64,000 bases of DNA from Daphnia carinata (GCF_022539665.2 NC_081331.1:14106638-14170637), one strand, 5' to 3'. Shown: positions 1-11,803, counted from the first letter of the stretch. Program-made: numbers and translations. The notes: generated by a model not told the origin, from the sequence alone.

Positions 1-452
1 TGAGGCAAAGGACCTTCATCCTTTTTCTTCTTGATTTTTTGACGATGCTTACGCAACGTTCCGTATTCGTTATTTTCCCCTTTCCTCTTGTTACAAGCCG
101 TGAATGCGATGATTACACATTGATGCTGCTACAGCGCTTGTTGCTTCACCATCTGTCCGAGTCGTTTAACAAAGTTCCGGCAAGGTCTGATTATTGAATA
201 GTGAACAATATTTTGACTGTTATAACGGTTTGTTTATTTTTTTAAATTGATTTCTTGTGTAACAAATAAAATAAAAGGAGTGACTTGTGTTCTGATGTTG
301 CAACAAGCACCCAGCTGGTTTTTAATGCTTATGGAGGGTGAATTGTTACCGCTGCAATAGTTCTCTAATCGAGGCTTGTGGTTCTCAACAGCAAAGAAAG
401 AGTCATTTTTAAATTTTCCCCTTCTTTTTTTTTATGGGTTTGTGTGTTTCAG
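1..452 (+). other. Probable 5' intron of P1
   Basis: No coding region is seen here. The first bases (GAGGCAAAGGACCTTC, then CTTTTTCTTCTT) resemble 43508-43560 in the 5' intron of the paralog P4, and both copies continue into a similar stretch containing ATGCTGC or ATGCAGC and CCATCTG. A T-rich tract ends in a plausible acceptor, TGTGTTTCAG at 443-452. The simplest reading is that this is the end of the long intron separating an untranslated first exon, lying left of the window, from the signal-peptide exon of P1. Confidence 0.5.
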
Positions 453-579
453 AGTCTGCAGAGAAATGGTGTCGTGTTCTACATCTCAATTATGGATGAT
501 AAGAAACAGAGGAAACACATCGGAAAGAGGACCGAGATTATCGAGATCGACGTCAGTCACCGCAACAAGACGGATTAAG

Positions 580-3500
580 ATGTTGGTGGTTGCGCAAACC
601 GTGTTCCTCCTGGTCACTGGCGCCGGGCTACAGATGGTCTCTTCGGCACCCACACCTGCACACAGCGACGGTACAATATTTTATAAAATGATTGCATCGT
701 AATCGAATACCGTCACAAGTAACTAACAAAATTTAAATGGCTTTCATCGTTCAACTTCAGTTACCGTTCTGCATTTCAAAATATCAGCCACGGTGCATAA
801 AGGAGGAGCTAGATCCTTCGTTACGCTTATCTCAAAATTAATTTCATTGCATTCTGAAGATCCCGTTTATTAGAATGTTGAACTTTACGTTATGCTGTGC
901 TGACCGTTTGATTGATTAGATCCTATTCGCTTTTTAGTTACCACCGTTGCTGGACAGGCTAATGACAGTAGCCTATTAACGGAGGCCAAATTAATGGACA
1001 TTGTTAGAGAAGAAGGAAACAAAAGCACAGCGATTCATCTCGGCCATGAATGGTGGAGAAAAGGAGAAGTTGAAGAACCGCCTGATATCCGTTCTCGCAA
1101 CGATCGCCAGTATTTCACTAACTCCAAGACATCACCTGGACTCTACACGATCAACAAAAACGATGTCCACCATGCAGGCACGCCATCTGCTTTATCTTCG
1201 TCCCAACCATCGATAATGGCAAGGACGAACACAACGAGGATCGTCAAAGAGGAAAATCTGGAGGACATGATTTTCAATATCGTCATTCAAAAAGAGCGGG
1301 CTGACAAATCGGCATTTATTGCGCCCGATGTCAATTGGCTGAGAGATTTGGTACCCAAGGTGGTCGACGTTGCCGACAAACCCGAGACACTCATCAAAGA
1401 AACAATAGTCAACGCCATAGATGGCGAACATGCCGTCGAAATCGAACAAATCAAAGACAGGCGATTGTTTGTCAACGTCGTCAAGTCGGAAATCGGATCG
1501 GACGTCGAGGTGCCCGACATCCTCGCTCGACTCAGCAATCTAATGAAGACGGGCGGTCCAGCCGTCGAATCCATCCTCCTTGAAAGCAGAGACATTGCCG
1601 AGCCAGAGAACTCCATTTACGTCATCAACATCATCATTTTCAACATCGTCGTTTTAGAAGCTCCCGTCGAAAAGCCCGTCTTTGTCAAAGACAAGGTCAG
1701 CAACATCGAGCAAGACATTACCGAAGATTCTTATCTCGTAGCTCTGCGAGAATCGCAACAAAATCGATTGGGTTCTTCTCCGATCGGTCGCCATAAAAAC
1801 CCATCACCCGCCATCGCATTAGAAGACAATCAATCGAGGACTCCAGACTCTGCCATCGCAGAAGATTCTTACATTGTAGCTCTCAGAGAATCGCAAAAGA
1901 ATCGCAATAAAAGCTCTTCTCCATCCATCCATCATCACCACCATCATGAAGAGAAGCATCCTCACACTAGACCACATCATGTAGTCGTTGAAAAAGTATC
2001 AGACCAGCAATTCAACGGCCATTACCTGACCGAAGTACCGACGTACGCCTACGCTTCGACGGCCAGACCTTTGATGGCTATGGAGAAAGACTATCTACGT
2101 CGATTTACCATCAAACCAACCCAGCCATCGGTGGCGGTCGAACAGGGACAACCGATGGAAGAACAAGAACAACCGATAGAAGAACAAGAACAGGATGAAG
2201 TGGACCAATCGGCGGCTGAGCAAGGACTGCTGACCAACGTTCAAGAACATTTGCCTACATTACTAGTCGACCCGAATGCCAGCCTCGAGTTTGTTAATTT
2301 ACCAACGGGGCCGTATTTTACTAATCCAAGTTTCGATGTTACGCAGATTGTCAGCACGGAACCTTCGTCGATTGAGAAACCGCCTGAGATCGAGGCCGTT
2401 GTTGTCGATGTTGCGCAGACGGCCGGCAACAATCATATACGAGTGACTACGAAGAAACCGGTAACGAAGAAGCCGTTGATAGTCAGAGTGCCTGAAGCAG
2501 TGGGTGTCATGACTAATAAGGCTACTAATATCGTGCGGAATCGAATCAGGACAGTCGGTTTATTCGGCATTCCCATGATGGTCGGGCTGGCCAGCACGGT
2601 CAACTCGTGGTTACCGACTGTGACGGCGTTAGGCCGCCGCAGAAGGAAGCGCTCAATCACGGAGGTGGACGATTGGCAAGACAATCATCGCCACACTAGC
2701 CGGGCTATTGAAGTCGCTCAAGTGCTGGCCCGCTTGATGGGCAAACGTTACACGGATGCGAGCAAAGAATCCCATCAACAGTCCGTTGTTGATAACCAGG
2801 AATATGGAGATCAAGAATGGTCCTCAGCATCGACGATGAATTCAAAGAATGAGGCTAGGGCTAACCGACGGAAGTGGTTTCCCTTTCGACGGACGGGCAA
2901 CACACGCGTGAATTCAGAGCGTCGCCCGAGCACCAGACGTGCGACGTTTGCAAGAAAAATGAAAGACCTAAAATCTAATACTCGAAAATACATGACGCCG
3001 TTGTTCTACACGACGTTTTTCGCCAACGAAGATTCGCCTAACGTGATGGAACATGATCAGTCCATAACGAGTGAGCTGCAAAATGAAACTTTGGATGACG
3101 TGGAACCACAACAGGCCACAGAAGACGTCATGGAACATCGGGAAAATGTTGTAGAAGATCAAGAGGCCATAGAAAATGTTGTAGAAGATCAAGAGGCCAT
3201 AGAAAATGTCATTGAACGTGCAGAGGTTGTAGAAGGCGTCATGGAACATCGGGAAGTCATAAAAGACGATGCGCAGAGCACAGATCCAATGACTAATTCA
3301 GCTGTGGGTCCTCCAGTCGAATACGACGACTACCAACCGGAAGAAGTGGAAACCAAAATGGCAGACAAAATCGATGATAACCCGGAAGAGGAGTTTTCGC
3401 AAATGTTTCCGGCTCTCAATCCACCTTCCGGCTTTGATTTCGACATTGTGTCCAACTTCGTCAGAGCCATGATGATGAACAACGAAGAGTACGACGACGG

Positions 3501-5553
3501 TCCGCCGGAAACGAGGGAAGAAGTCTTCTGGGTCAAAGAGGCTACCATTGTCAATACGACTCAGACGGTCAGCAGCAAACCACAGAAATTCGGCGGTTCC
3601 AGCATGTTGCTTTTGAAACCGAGCGGAGGACCAACTCGATTGACATCTAGCGGAATTAATGGCAGCACAGTGAGCGTCTTCTCGGCCGATCCGCTCATGC
3701 CCAACTACATCAACAACGAGAACGTGACCAACAGTCCAATCACTTACGTGTCCGTTAAATCACCGACCAAAGTGACTTGGCTTGGAGTTGGTCCGCCCGA
3801 TGTTATAACATCCAGCACGCAGTCCTCATCTTCAGCAGAAAATGATCCAACTGGTGAAATCAACGATGAAATCCCTCTTGATTTACCACCCAGCGAAGTC
3901 GTTGGAGCCCCACTGCAATTTTACGACGAAGAAACGGACAACTACGTCTCGAAAGAAGTGCCGAGCATTCCAGGTCCTCCGACCGTTTCGTACTACACCG
4001 AACGAACGCCAAGTACCGATCGGACACCTAGCAATGATATCACATCAGAACAATCTTCAGTGATCAAAATACAAGAGATAACTAAACCAGCCCGGCCAGT
4101 ATCGACTGATCTTCGTCCAGGTCTCTCTTCATTGTTGCTCACCATCGCCAGTTTCAACCGGCCCAGACTTCCGCCGCCCGTTGAAGTGTCCAATAATGTT
4201 TCCACAATCAAATACACCATAGGACAAGGATTCGCAACGCAGCCGCAAAGTGAATACAACGGAGACACAACAGACAAGTACACTCACGGTCACGGCATCG
4301 TATCGAAGCCGGACGATGTATCTAAATACACCCACGGTCACGGCATTATCGTCACAAATGCTCCGACCTATGAGTTTAATTCGCAGGTCGGAGAATCTTC
4401 GCTCCTGTCCAGCTCGTCCGATAACAACAACGTCCTATCCAATTTAATCAAGGGGACGGGCGCTAGTGAAAATGATGGACCAACAACACCTACCCTGTTG
4501 GGCGAGACTAGCATTCAATTCGTCGGGATGTACGGTGGTACATCGGTGGACAGCACAGTCGGTCCTTTCACAGCGACGGGCATATCGGATAGCGAAGAAT
4601 TAGACTCGACGTTGGATGATTTGATCACGCAATTGCAAGCGAACATGACGACCGGTTTAGTGTCGACAGACCGGCCATTGGGAGGCATCCATTTCACGAA
4701 TACATCCACCGATATCGTCATCATCAACCCGTTCGTGACACCCAGTTCCGTCTTCCCGCAGTTGCAAGTGGAAGCCATCGAAGCTGAAGATGGCGACACG
4801 TTCGGTTCAATTGATGACACGGCCATCGATGCGGATGATACGATCGTCGTCGACGCCCAGGATGGGGATCAACCAGACTCGGTGCCCAATGTTTCCAATC
4901 TAGCCAATCTCTTCTTTACCTCATCCGGAAGCAGCAGCTCTTCCGCTGGTTCTTCCGGCTCGTCTGGTGTCAGCAACGGAGGTGGTGGCGTCTCTGGTGA
5001 TTCCGTTTCCTCTTCCACCGCAAACCCAATCGCTTTGTTCTACACTTTCGGATTGGCCGCTGTAGGCATTTTGGCCTTGACATTGCCATTATGGGTTCCG
5101 TTTGTGGTCGCCAAGATGAAACGCCGAACGTATGCGCCATCGAAGACCTATCCGGCCAGCAAGAAGAAGCCAACGTACGGCTATCCTTCATCACCACCCA
5201 AAAAGACATACGCAGAGCCACCTCCGAATCATTACCAAGACCTGGATGAAGAAGAATTATACGGCAATGAACATTACCTCGATCAACATCAAGTGGGCAG
5301 TGTTTTATCCCAACCACAATATCAGAGCACGACCATTGAAGATTTATACCGTCCTAGTGTGGGTGATGTCCTCAGCACCAATTCGGACGACCACTACATC
5401 TTCCGTGATTCGATAGCGCTCAATCCGGAGGACGACATGTTCCATAATCCTGGACCTCTTAGCTCTGAAACCATCTACGGCTCGCCGGCGCGTATTTATT
5501 TGAAAGCAAGACGTAAACGTTCCAGCAGATTCAAACGATCCAACAAGCGATAA
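580..5553 (+). CDS. P1: large secreted/single-pass membrane precursor, unrecognised family
   Basis: Coding model join(580..670, 938..5553), 1568 residues, with a 267-bp phase-1 GT-AG intron after the signal-peptide exon. I do not recognise a named family. Domains in order: signal peptide (residues 1-23, ending MVSSAPTP); a block at about 142-236 shared with P4 (FNIVIQKE, SAFIAPDV, LRDLVPKVVDV); two EDSY-VALRESQ repeats; a His-rich stretch near 362-380; a hydrophobic segment at about 564-594 followed by the furin-type site RRRRKRS; an acidic repeat (EHRE/VVEDQEAIEN); two KYTHGHGI motifs near 1144; a Ser/Gly-rich stalk; a membrane segment at about 1395-1424 (GLAAVGILALTLPLWVPF); then a tail with GPLSSETIYG and a basic end. 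Expected topology is an extracellular N-terminus and a cytosolic tail. An in-frame ATG at 466 would add 38 residues, so the start is not certain. P4 is the nearest paralog. Confidence 0.85.
3142..3201 (+). repeat. 30-bp tandem repeat inside P1
   Basis: Two identical 30-bp units beginning GAAAATGTTGTAGAAG encode the acidic decapeptide ENVVEDQEAI. A third, diverged unit follows. EHRE lies on both sides. P4 has its own in-frame repeat at the matching protein position. Confidence 0.9.
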
Positions 5554-6749
5554 AGTTTATTAAGAAATATGGCGTGTAAATAAGTTTATTGACGTGAGGA
5601 TTCACGTCTTAGTCTCCTTCTACTATGACGTTGATTGTAATTAGCACATGAACGATAGCTTTAACCCAACAATTCTAACTGCATCTCCAGTGAACCGAAG
5701 GGCTTCTGGTATTTTCATCAAATGTTTTATCTTTCAACGTTCCTCAAATGAACATTATACGTGGACATGTTGCGTATTCAGAAATGACAAGTCAAAGCCT
5801 AAACTCTGTTCTGAATGGATAATGGAACGCTAGGCTTGCACCTCAGATCACCAGGTATTTCAGTATAATAAGTCATAATATTATTGATTAACAAAATTGT
5901 CATTAAAAATTGCAGTTACTCCAAATCAGTCACGTCGAATGATGCTGTCCGGTGGCTGGGTTTCCTTCATAAAAACATCGCTAACTTCATGCTCATTTTC
6001 AGTGGACTTTGAATGTCCATCATTATCTGTACAACTTATGTTGGTAGCAATCACGATGATTGCTTACATCATACGCGTAGAAGGTGCGTGAATTTTATCT
6101 TACAATTATCGATTATTTTTACACTATTTTTTGTCTAAACTGCAGGTTTGGAATTATCGAGATGATAATCAACACCATACACCACAAAATGTTGACTGTA
6201 CAAATGACATTTCACGATTCGTGTCAATTGCTTTGCTCTTTTCTCGTCATCATAGTCCCGCAGAGAAAAGAAATAGTGGCATGAGACATTCTGAGACCTT
6301 CAAAGTTGTTTGGCAATTGCAAATCGCTGTGGTATTAGTTTAAAAGAATAAGCCATAGTTTAACAACGTGCACTTAATTACCAAACCTAAGAAAGCTGCT
6401 CAGGTATTTACCACTGAAACTGCGCAGAGATCCGCGGACAAACACATTCCTGGAAATTACTTTTATTATACAATGTTCATGGTTTAAAATTACTGCTTTC
6501 AATTGTTGATTCGTTTAGAGTTTGATTCGTGTTAATTTTTTTTTTCGTCGGCGTGGCCTTTGTTTATTTTTATACAAAAAAAAATGTGCTTGGCCTGAAG
6601 TTTATATAGCTCCTATTCATGTATTTAATTGTATCATAAATTGTTATTCTTCTCGTTAAGTTTGACTTGGGCTTAAATTCGCTCTTTCCCGTTTCATTTG
6701 TTGCTGTTTTACGTCATTATATTCATATATGTAACCATATATTTTTCTA
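5554..6749. other. Intergenic DNA after P1
   Basis: The P1 3' end is followed by AT-rich DNA. Short open frames occur at 5648-6343, but none has a domain, a convincing splice pattern or a promoter. I see no gene or obvious repeat. Confidence 0.5.
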
Positions 6750-7170
6750 GCAAGCATTTCACCACATATACCAGTCAGACCAATATAATATCAGCTTGTT
6801 ATATTTGTTATTAATATCTGTCTAACACTAATACAGATGAAAGTCTCAGAATGAGCGTGTTTGTTTTTTAACTCAAAGCTCGCGTACTCCGAGTTAACCG
6901 ATGAGGATTCTGTTTTCAAACCTTGTCTCTTCTATCTTCCAGAAGTCAATGAGTCTTTATTGCGTGATATTTTATACGGCTGAATATTTTGTTATTACTG
7001 AAAAAACGCACCAGACAACACCATTACACAGTTTTCAAAATCTACATGATCAACAGGAAAACCAATGGTTCTATCGGTATTGGCGTTCACATTTGGCTAA
7101 AACACATTAGCTTTTATCGAATACAAATTACAAATTTTATGCGTGAAATTTCCGTGAAAAAATTGGGTTT

Positions 7171-7217
7171 AAAAATAAGCCCGAAAAAATAAGCCCGAAA
7201 AAATAAGCCCAGAAAAA
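7171..7217 (+). repeat. 14-bp tandem repeat, three units
   Basis: Three head-to-tail copies of AAAAAATAAGCCCG, the last slightly changed. The second long-repeat copy near 11680 has only one AAATAAGCG remnant, so the expansion is private to this copy. Confidence 0.8.
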
Positions 7218-7346
7218 ACGCGTCTATATCAAAACGATTCAGTAGACCCTTTGGTAAGTTGATTGCATTTATATTTACATCACCTATACAATATCGAGCT
7301 ATAAATTAGGGGACACATTTTGAACACTTAATCAAGTCTAGAAAAT

Positions 7347-7563
7347 CTAATAAATCTTGTAGCCCTTTCCGTTGAAGGTGATGTGGACGGAGGCACGGGA
7401 TCACCGTTAGGCTGGAATCCATCATAATCGGTGGTTCAAGTCAACATGAATTTCTGATATTCACGAGAAATCCAGTTAGAAGATCGCGTGTTAGTGTACG
7501 ATTCTTTTCCATAAGTGCTGTAGGCGACTCCTGGCATTTTCTTTTGGATGCTGTCCCTAACGA
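7347..7563 (-). pseudogene. Decayed last exon of an R&R cuticle gene (copy 1)
   Basis: On the minus strand this matches the final coding exon of C1-C3: the C-terminal KGYKIY codons and stop (CTA at 7347-7349), the region encoding GFQP, then the exon start. Deletions and substitutions have removed much of the VAPVHEYEL repeat and the conserved aromatic positions. No upstream exon with a signal peptide is present. It most resembles the decayed copy at 11804-12033, so both derive from one already broken exon that was later duplicated. Confidence 0.75.
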
Positions 7564-7959
7564 TTGATCGTATACTATACAAGCTGGTCAAGGATGGACT
7601 AAAAGCATCAATCCTATATACAATTATTTTTAGAGGGTTTACTAGAAAACTTGTTTAGGCCACTGCTTTTTCCTTTCGTGTAAAAATGTACGTCTACCTT
7701 TGCTTGGCCTCCATCATCTTTGACCGAGGCTCCAAGTGTAGCTCTGAACACACGTATGAACGCACGTAGTTAAGTAAGTTGTAAATCGACGCATTTAAAT
7801 ATGCAAAGCGGTATTATAAACAATTTGTAAAAACAAAAATTGCTGAAACGTTTTCGGCACGAAGTCAAGAGCACAAATGAAAACTCTAACCAATAACTTA
7901 GAGAAGCTCTTAATATATCATTCTGACTTCTTCATTCGTGCGTTTATTCAACAGGCAGT

Positions 7960-8230
7960 ATACAGTGGTTAAACATGTCATAAATTCAAAACAGCTAAAC
8001 ACGTTCTTTTGCTCTCGCCCTTGAAAATGTAAATCCCAATGTGCCGTTCACCATCTGCAACGTACTAACCTCACACACTCCTAACGCTCAGATAGCGATA
8101 GCTTCGTCCAATACTTGAACAAACTTTCTTGGTTCGATGGCCTGGATAACCTTGTCAGACAGGTGAAACATCTGGTAGTACATGCCGTCGTTTCAGAAAC
8201 GGTTGATGCGTGAAAAAGAACCTGATGTTG
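7960..8230. repeat. Repeated element of unknown origin, copy 1 of 4
   Basis: Begins near a CAACAGGCAGTATACAGTGG stretch and includes CCCTTGAAAATGTAAATCCC and ACTTGAACAAACTTTCTTGG. Related copies lie at 12450-12615, 13187-13455 and 18365-18620. The two right-hand copies have open minus-strand frames, but this one is interrupted, so I treat the family as an old gene or non-coding repeat. Confidence 0.65.
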
Positions 8231-8761
8231 GCTGTCATGGCATTTACGATATCGCATAATATAATTCTGATTCCAGTGGAAGGGATTGTACAGTTCTCCT
8301 ACCGATTCCCTTGTAAGTTACAAGAGATGTTGTTCGTAACTGAAAACCTGTAATATCTCAACAATTCTTGCCACTTGTTAAAGTCAAAGCGCCCATAGCA
8401 TTCATAAAGCTAAGGGATGGAACAAGTGAAATGCTCTACAACTAACCATAACCTGTAAATAAAATGCGCCTTAAAACGAGTTTACCTGGCAGTTGAGGTG
8501 TTTTCCGCGTTGGTCCGGTATAGACAAAACTGGGAAGATTTAACTCTCATTCGACGACCGCTAACCAAGTTTGTAAAATAGATTTTTAAATAGCACTTGT
8601 CTAGTTCGGTAGTGCTACACAGTGAATAAAAAAAACCAGTTCCGTAACCTTCATCGTCTCTCTTTGGGCGAGGAAAGAAGACGGTGGAGATGTATACATG
8701 TAGAATCCTATTGCCGGAGAATGAATTTTTTGTGCCCATCTTGCCTTTCATTTTCTCGGTG

Positions 8762-8803
8762 TATAAAAACCCGAAGACGTCGACCTTTTGATGTCTAGTG
8801 TTC
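8762..8803 (+). promoter_or_regulatory. Core promoter of X1
   Basis: TATAAAAA at 8762-8769 and an initiator-like TCTAGTGTTC with its A at 8797, 35 bp from the first TATA base. The same pair lies upstream of X2 (14279 and 14314). In the broken X3 the TATA box reads TACAAAAA. Confidence 0.8.
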
Positions 8804-8859
8804 AACGAGCAGCCTCCAAGTTATTCTAAACAGCAATTTATTTTTTATTTATTATCACC

Positions 8860-9773
8860 ATGAATTTTTCGGTAAATATATTGCAATTTAAAACAATTAA
8901 CAAAAAGCTAAATATACAGTATGCACATGTTTGATAACGTGGAATGATTGATCATTTGAATAGGTCGTCCTTTTTTCAATGGTCGCCACTGCACTAGCAG
9001 CATCTATCCCTCTTGAGACTTCTACTGTCGTTCGTGAGCCATCGTTGACCACTTCAGTTCTAGTTAATGCGGGAGACAAGCAAAATCGAAATAACGAAGC
9101 GGGCAGTTTTCTCATCGAAAACATGAATTATTTGTATCAACAGTGTAATAGCATTAAAAATGAAATTATCAATAATTATATAGAGTGCATCCGCGATCCC
9201 AGTACTTGTCCGTCTGCCGTTATTCGTTCAGTTGATGCGGGCGACAGACAAAGTCGAAATTTCAACGCGTTTACTATTCTCACCCTGAGCTTAACTTTAT
9301 TGACTAAACAGTGTTCTTGGGTTAAAAAACAAATAATCTTTGTTTATTCAAAATGCCTCTTCGACCCCAATGTTTGTTCGGAACCCGCCGTTAGTTCGGG
9401 AAACTTAGCCGCAATACTTGATGGTTTGGGCAGCGTATTAGAAAAGTTCACACTTCGTGATATCTCACAGTCCAATGATTTTGAAGAAACTTTTATGTTT
9501 CCACCGGCATCCACCATTGTCCTAAATGCTGTAAATCCTAATAATCGAAAACATTCGTTTCCCGTCACTGTCCCAACTTTTTGGAATCCCAACGTCAATA
9601 TTCCGCTCTTTGCCTTTCATAACCAGATGCCCAACGCGGCCTACTCATCTGCTAGTTTTATCCCATATTTAAACAGCCTCACCGCGTACAGCGATCCTTC
9701 ATTTACGAACACCTTGGCCCAGAACTCCAAAGGGTTTGTTCCAGCTGGCACCTTATTGGAGACAACACCTTAG
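8860..9773 (+). CDS. X1: small secreted protein of unknown function, internally duplicated
   Basis: Coding model join(8860..8871, 8964..9773), 273 residues. Exon 1 encodes only MNFS. Exon 2 continues VVLFSMVATALAASIPLE, which together make a clear signal peptide. I do not recognise the family. The mature protein starts with two related Cys-containing repeats of about 75 residues: each opens with AGDKQ/AGDRQ-(N/S)R-N and ends with a Cys pair, in the forms IECIRDPSTC and SKCLFDPNVC. X2 has only one such repeat. A conserved C-terminal block follows, including LNAVNPNN, FPVTVPTFWNPNVN and AAYSS. No membrane segment follows the signal. Neighbours are the minus-strand cuticle gene C1 and a decayed cuticle exon, so co-expression in epidermis is possible but unproven. 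Confidence 0.8.
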
Positions 9774-10253
9774 TGAGTGAATTAGGTCTACCACATAACT
9801 AAACCATATGGTTTTTCCCCCTTGCATACCTCCTCCATAATCTAGCTTTCGAAATACAACTTTGAATCACAGTAACATTCGCCGTCAAAATATCAGAATT
9901 GATAATGAGACGGTGTACTGGAATAACTCTACTTCTTATCCTGTAGCAGCTGACTAAAATCATTCGTCAGATCGAGAATCGTTAAAGCTATGGAGTTAGG
10001 GAAAAGGTAAGCCACGACTTGTAACTAGTAAAACATTTGAATACATTTTCCATCAATGAAAACTAGCACAACATGAAATGCTGATTCAGTTCCCGGAACT
10101 TTTGATTCAAATTGGACGCAAATCTTCCATACTTGTCGAAATGATTTGAAACACATTTTGGTACGTTGCTTGCATTTATATTTACACCGCCCATTCGACG
10201 TCGAGGTATAAATTATATGACATATCTTAAACATTGAATCAAGTGTAGAAAAC
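9774..10253. other. Gap between convergent X1 and C1
   Basis: Holds the 3' flanks of X1 and C1, which converge here. The same flanks recur between X2 and C2 (15113-15523) and between X3 and C3 (20289-20763), with TTTTCCATCAATGAAAACT as a shared landmark. No further gene is seen. Confidence 0.6.
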
Positions 10254-10980
10254 CTAATAGATCTTGTAGCCCTTTCCGTTGAAGGGGATGTGGACAGGGG
10301 CGACGGGGAGCTCGTATTCATGGACGGGGGCGACGGGCAAGTGGTCACCTTTGGGTTGGAAACCGGCTTCATCAGCGGCCCAGGTGAGAGTGAATTTCTG
10401 GCCTTCAGGTGAAACCCAGTAAGAGGATCCCTTGTTGGTGTTGCCTAGGACTTCACCGTACGATTGTTTGCCGTAAGAATCGTAGGTGACTCCTTGCATC
10501 TTCTTCTGGACCTGAGACTCCTCACGGGTGGTGTAGTCTGACTGGGCATAGCTGTGGTTGACAGAATTTATCATTTTTTTTAATATGAATATCTTTAATT
10601 TATAAATTAACGACTATAATGAATGGAGTTCATTTACCTCCACTGGCTGCTGCCATCGAGGTTGCGGACGTCAGATTGGCTGACGATGGTGATCACAGCG
10701 TATTTGTTATCCTTGTTGTAGCTTGGTGCGGGGTAGGCTGCTGCGGGGTACGCTGGTGTAGAGTAGCTCGGGGCAGAGTAGCTAGGAGAAGGATAACTTG
10801 GTTCAGGGTAGCTGGGAGCTTTGTATTCCGGCTTGTAGCTGGAAGGAGCGGCGGCAGCGATGGCCAAGAAAGCGGCGACAAAGAACTGGCGAAGAAATAT
10901 TTCAAAGAATTTTTAAAATCTAAAACTTTTTTCGGACAAAGTGAGAAAAAACAAGTGAAACAAAGTCTTACGAGCTGCAT
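10254..10980 (-). CDS. C1: cuticle protein with R&R chitin-binding domain
   Basis: Coding model complement(join(10254..10551, 10638..10885, 10972..10980)), 184 residues. The first exon encodes only MQL; the second completes the signal peptide (FFVAAFLAIAAAAP) and adds Tyr/Pro/Ser-rich repeats of the APSYP type; the third holds the chitin-binding domain (chitin_bind_4 family). The R&R motif spans about residues 127-158, with GSSYWV, FTLTWAADEAGFQP and KGDHLP, which fits the RR-1 type. A VAPVHEYELPVAPVH tail and KGYKIY end follow. R&R proteins bind chitin in the arthropod exoskeleton. Splice sites are conserved in C2, C3 and C4. Confidence 0.92.
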
Positions 10981-11002
10981 GTTGCACTAGGTTGATTTGA
11001 TA

Positions 11003-11043
11003 AATAACTGACGATTTTAGTCTTCCCTTTCTTGGCTTATATA
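11003..11043 (-). promoter_or_regulatory. Core promoter of C1
   Basis: On the minus strand, TATATAAG (11043-11036) is followed 34 bp from its first base by TCAGTT, whose A (11009) is the likely start site. The 5' leader is only about 29 bases before the MQL exon. C2 and C3 have the same pair. Confidence 0.85.
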
Positions 11044-11803
11044 GTCGAGAGAATGGTAAGTTACATTCAGCTGACCTAGTTTTTGGTAGCTATTTTTCGT
11101 TGAAACAACATAACTCTGGGCGTTGTATAAAAATGCCGTCCTCTCACTTTCCGCAGTAGCCGTTTTACACATTCTTTTTCCTTGGTTGTATAGGATGTTT
11201 GATTTCGTCGATTTTTTTTTCCTGTGTATGGCCAAGCTTCGATTGAATTAATATGGATAATTTTAACTTATAAGATATCTTTTTCTTGTAAGCATTTCAC
11301 CACATATACCAGTCCGACCAATATAATATCAGCTTGTTAGGCTATATTTGTTATTAATATCTGTCTAACATTAATACAGATGAACGTCTCAGAATGAACG
11401 TGTTTGTTTGATCTGTTTTCAAACCTTGTCTCTTCTATCTTCCAGAAGTCAATGAATCTTTATTGCGTGATGTCAGGCGGCTGAATATTTTGTTATTATT
11501 GAAAAAAAGCACCAGAGAACACAACTACATCCAGAACAATAGATTCCGTTTGTTTTCAAAATCTACATGATCAACAGAAAAACCAATGGTTCTATCGATA
11601 TTGGCGTTCACATTTGGCTGAAACACATTAGCTTTTATCAATTCAAATAAAAAATTTTATAATTTCCGCGAAAAATTTGTTTAAAAATAAGCGTCTATAT
11701 CAAAACCGTTGTAAGTTGATTGCATTTACATTTACATCACCTATACAATATCGAGCTATAAATTAGGGGACACATTTTGAATACTTAATCAAGTGTAGAC
11801 AAT

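Larger units (their letters stand above)
6750..8225. repeat. First copy of the long direct repeat (unit 1, left part)
   Basis: Similar over most of its length to 11287-12615, starting at AAGCATTTCACCACATATAC and running through a decayed cuticle exon and the 'CCCTTGAAAATGTAAATCCC' element. Indels and substitutions separate the copies, so the duplication is not very recent. It marks the tandem organisation of the 6.7-23 kb array. Confidence 0.75.

Noticed and set aside
2536-2660. Furin site next to a hydrophobic segment considered as a viral envelope-type fusion protein
   Set aside because: The hydrophobic segment lies before, not after, the cleavage site. There are no Cys-rich ectodomain, polymerase or LTR features nearby, and the genes have host-type introns and promoters.
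5648-6343. Series of short plus-strand frames after P1
   Set aside because: No homology to P1-P4 or to array genes and no consistent splice pattern.
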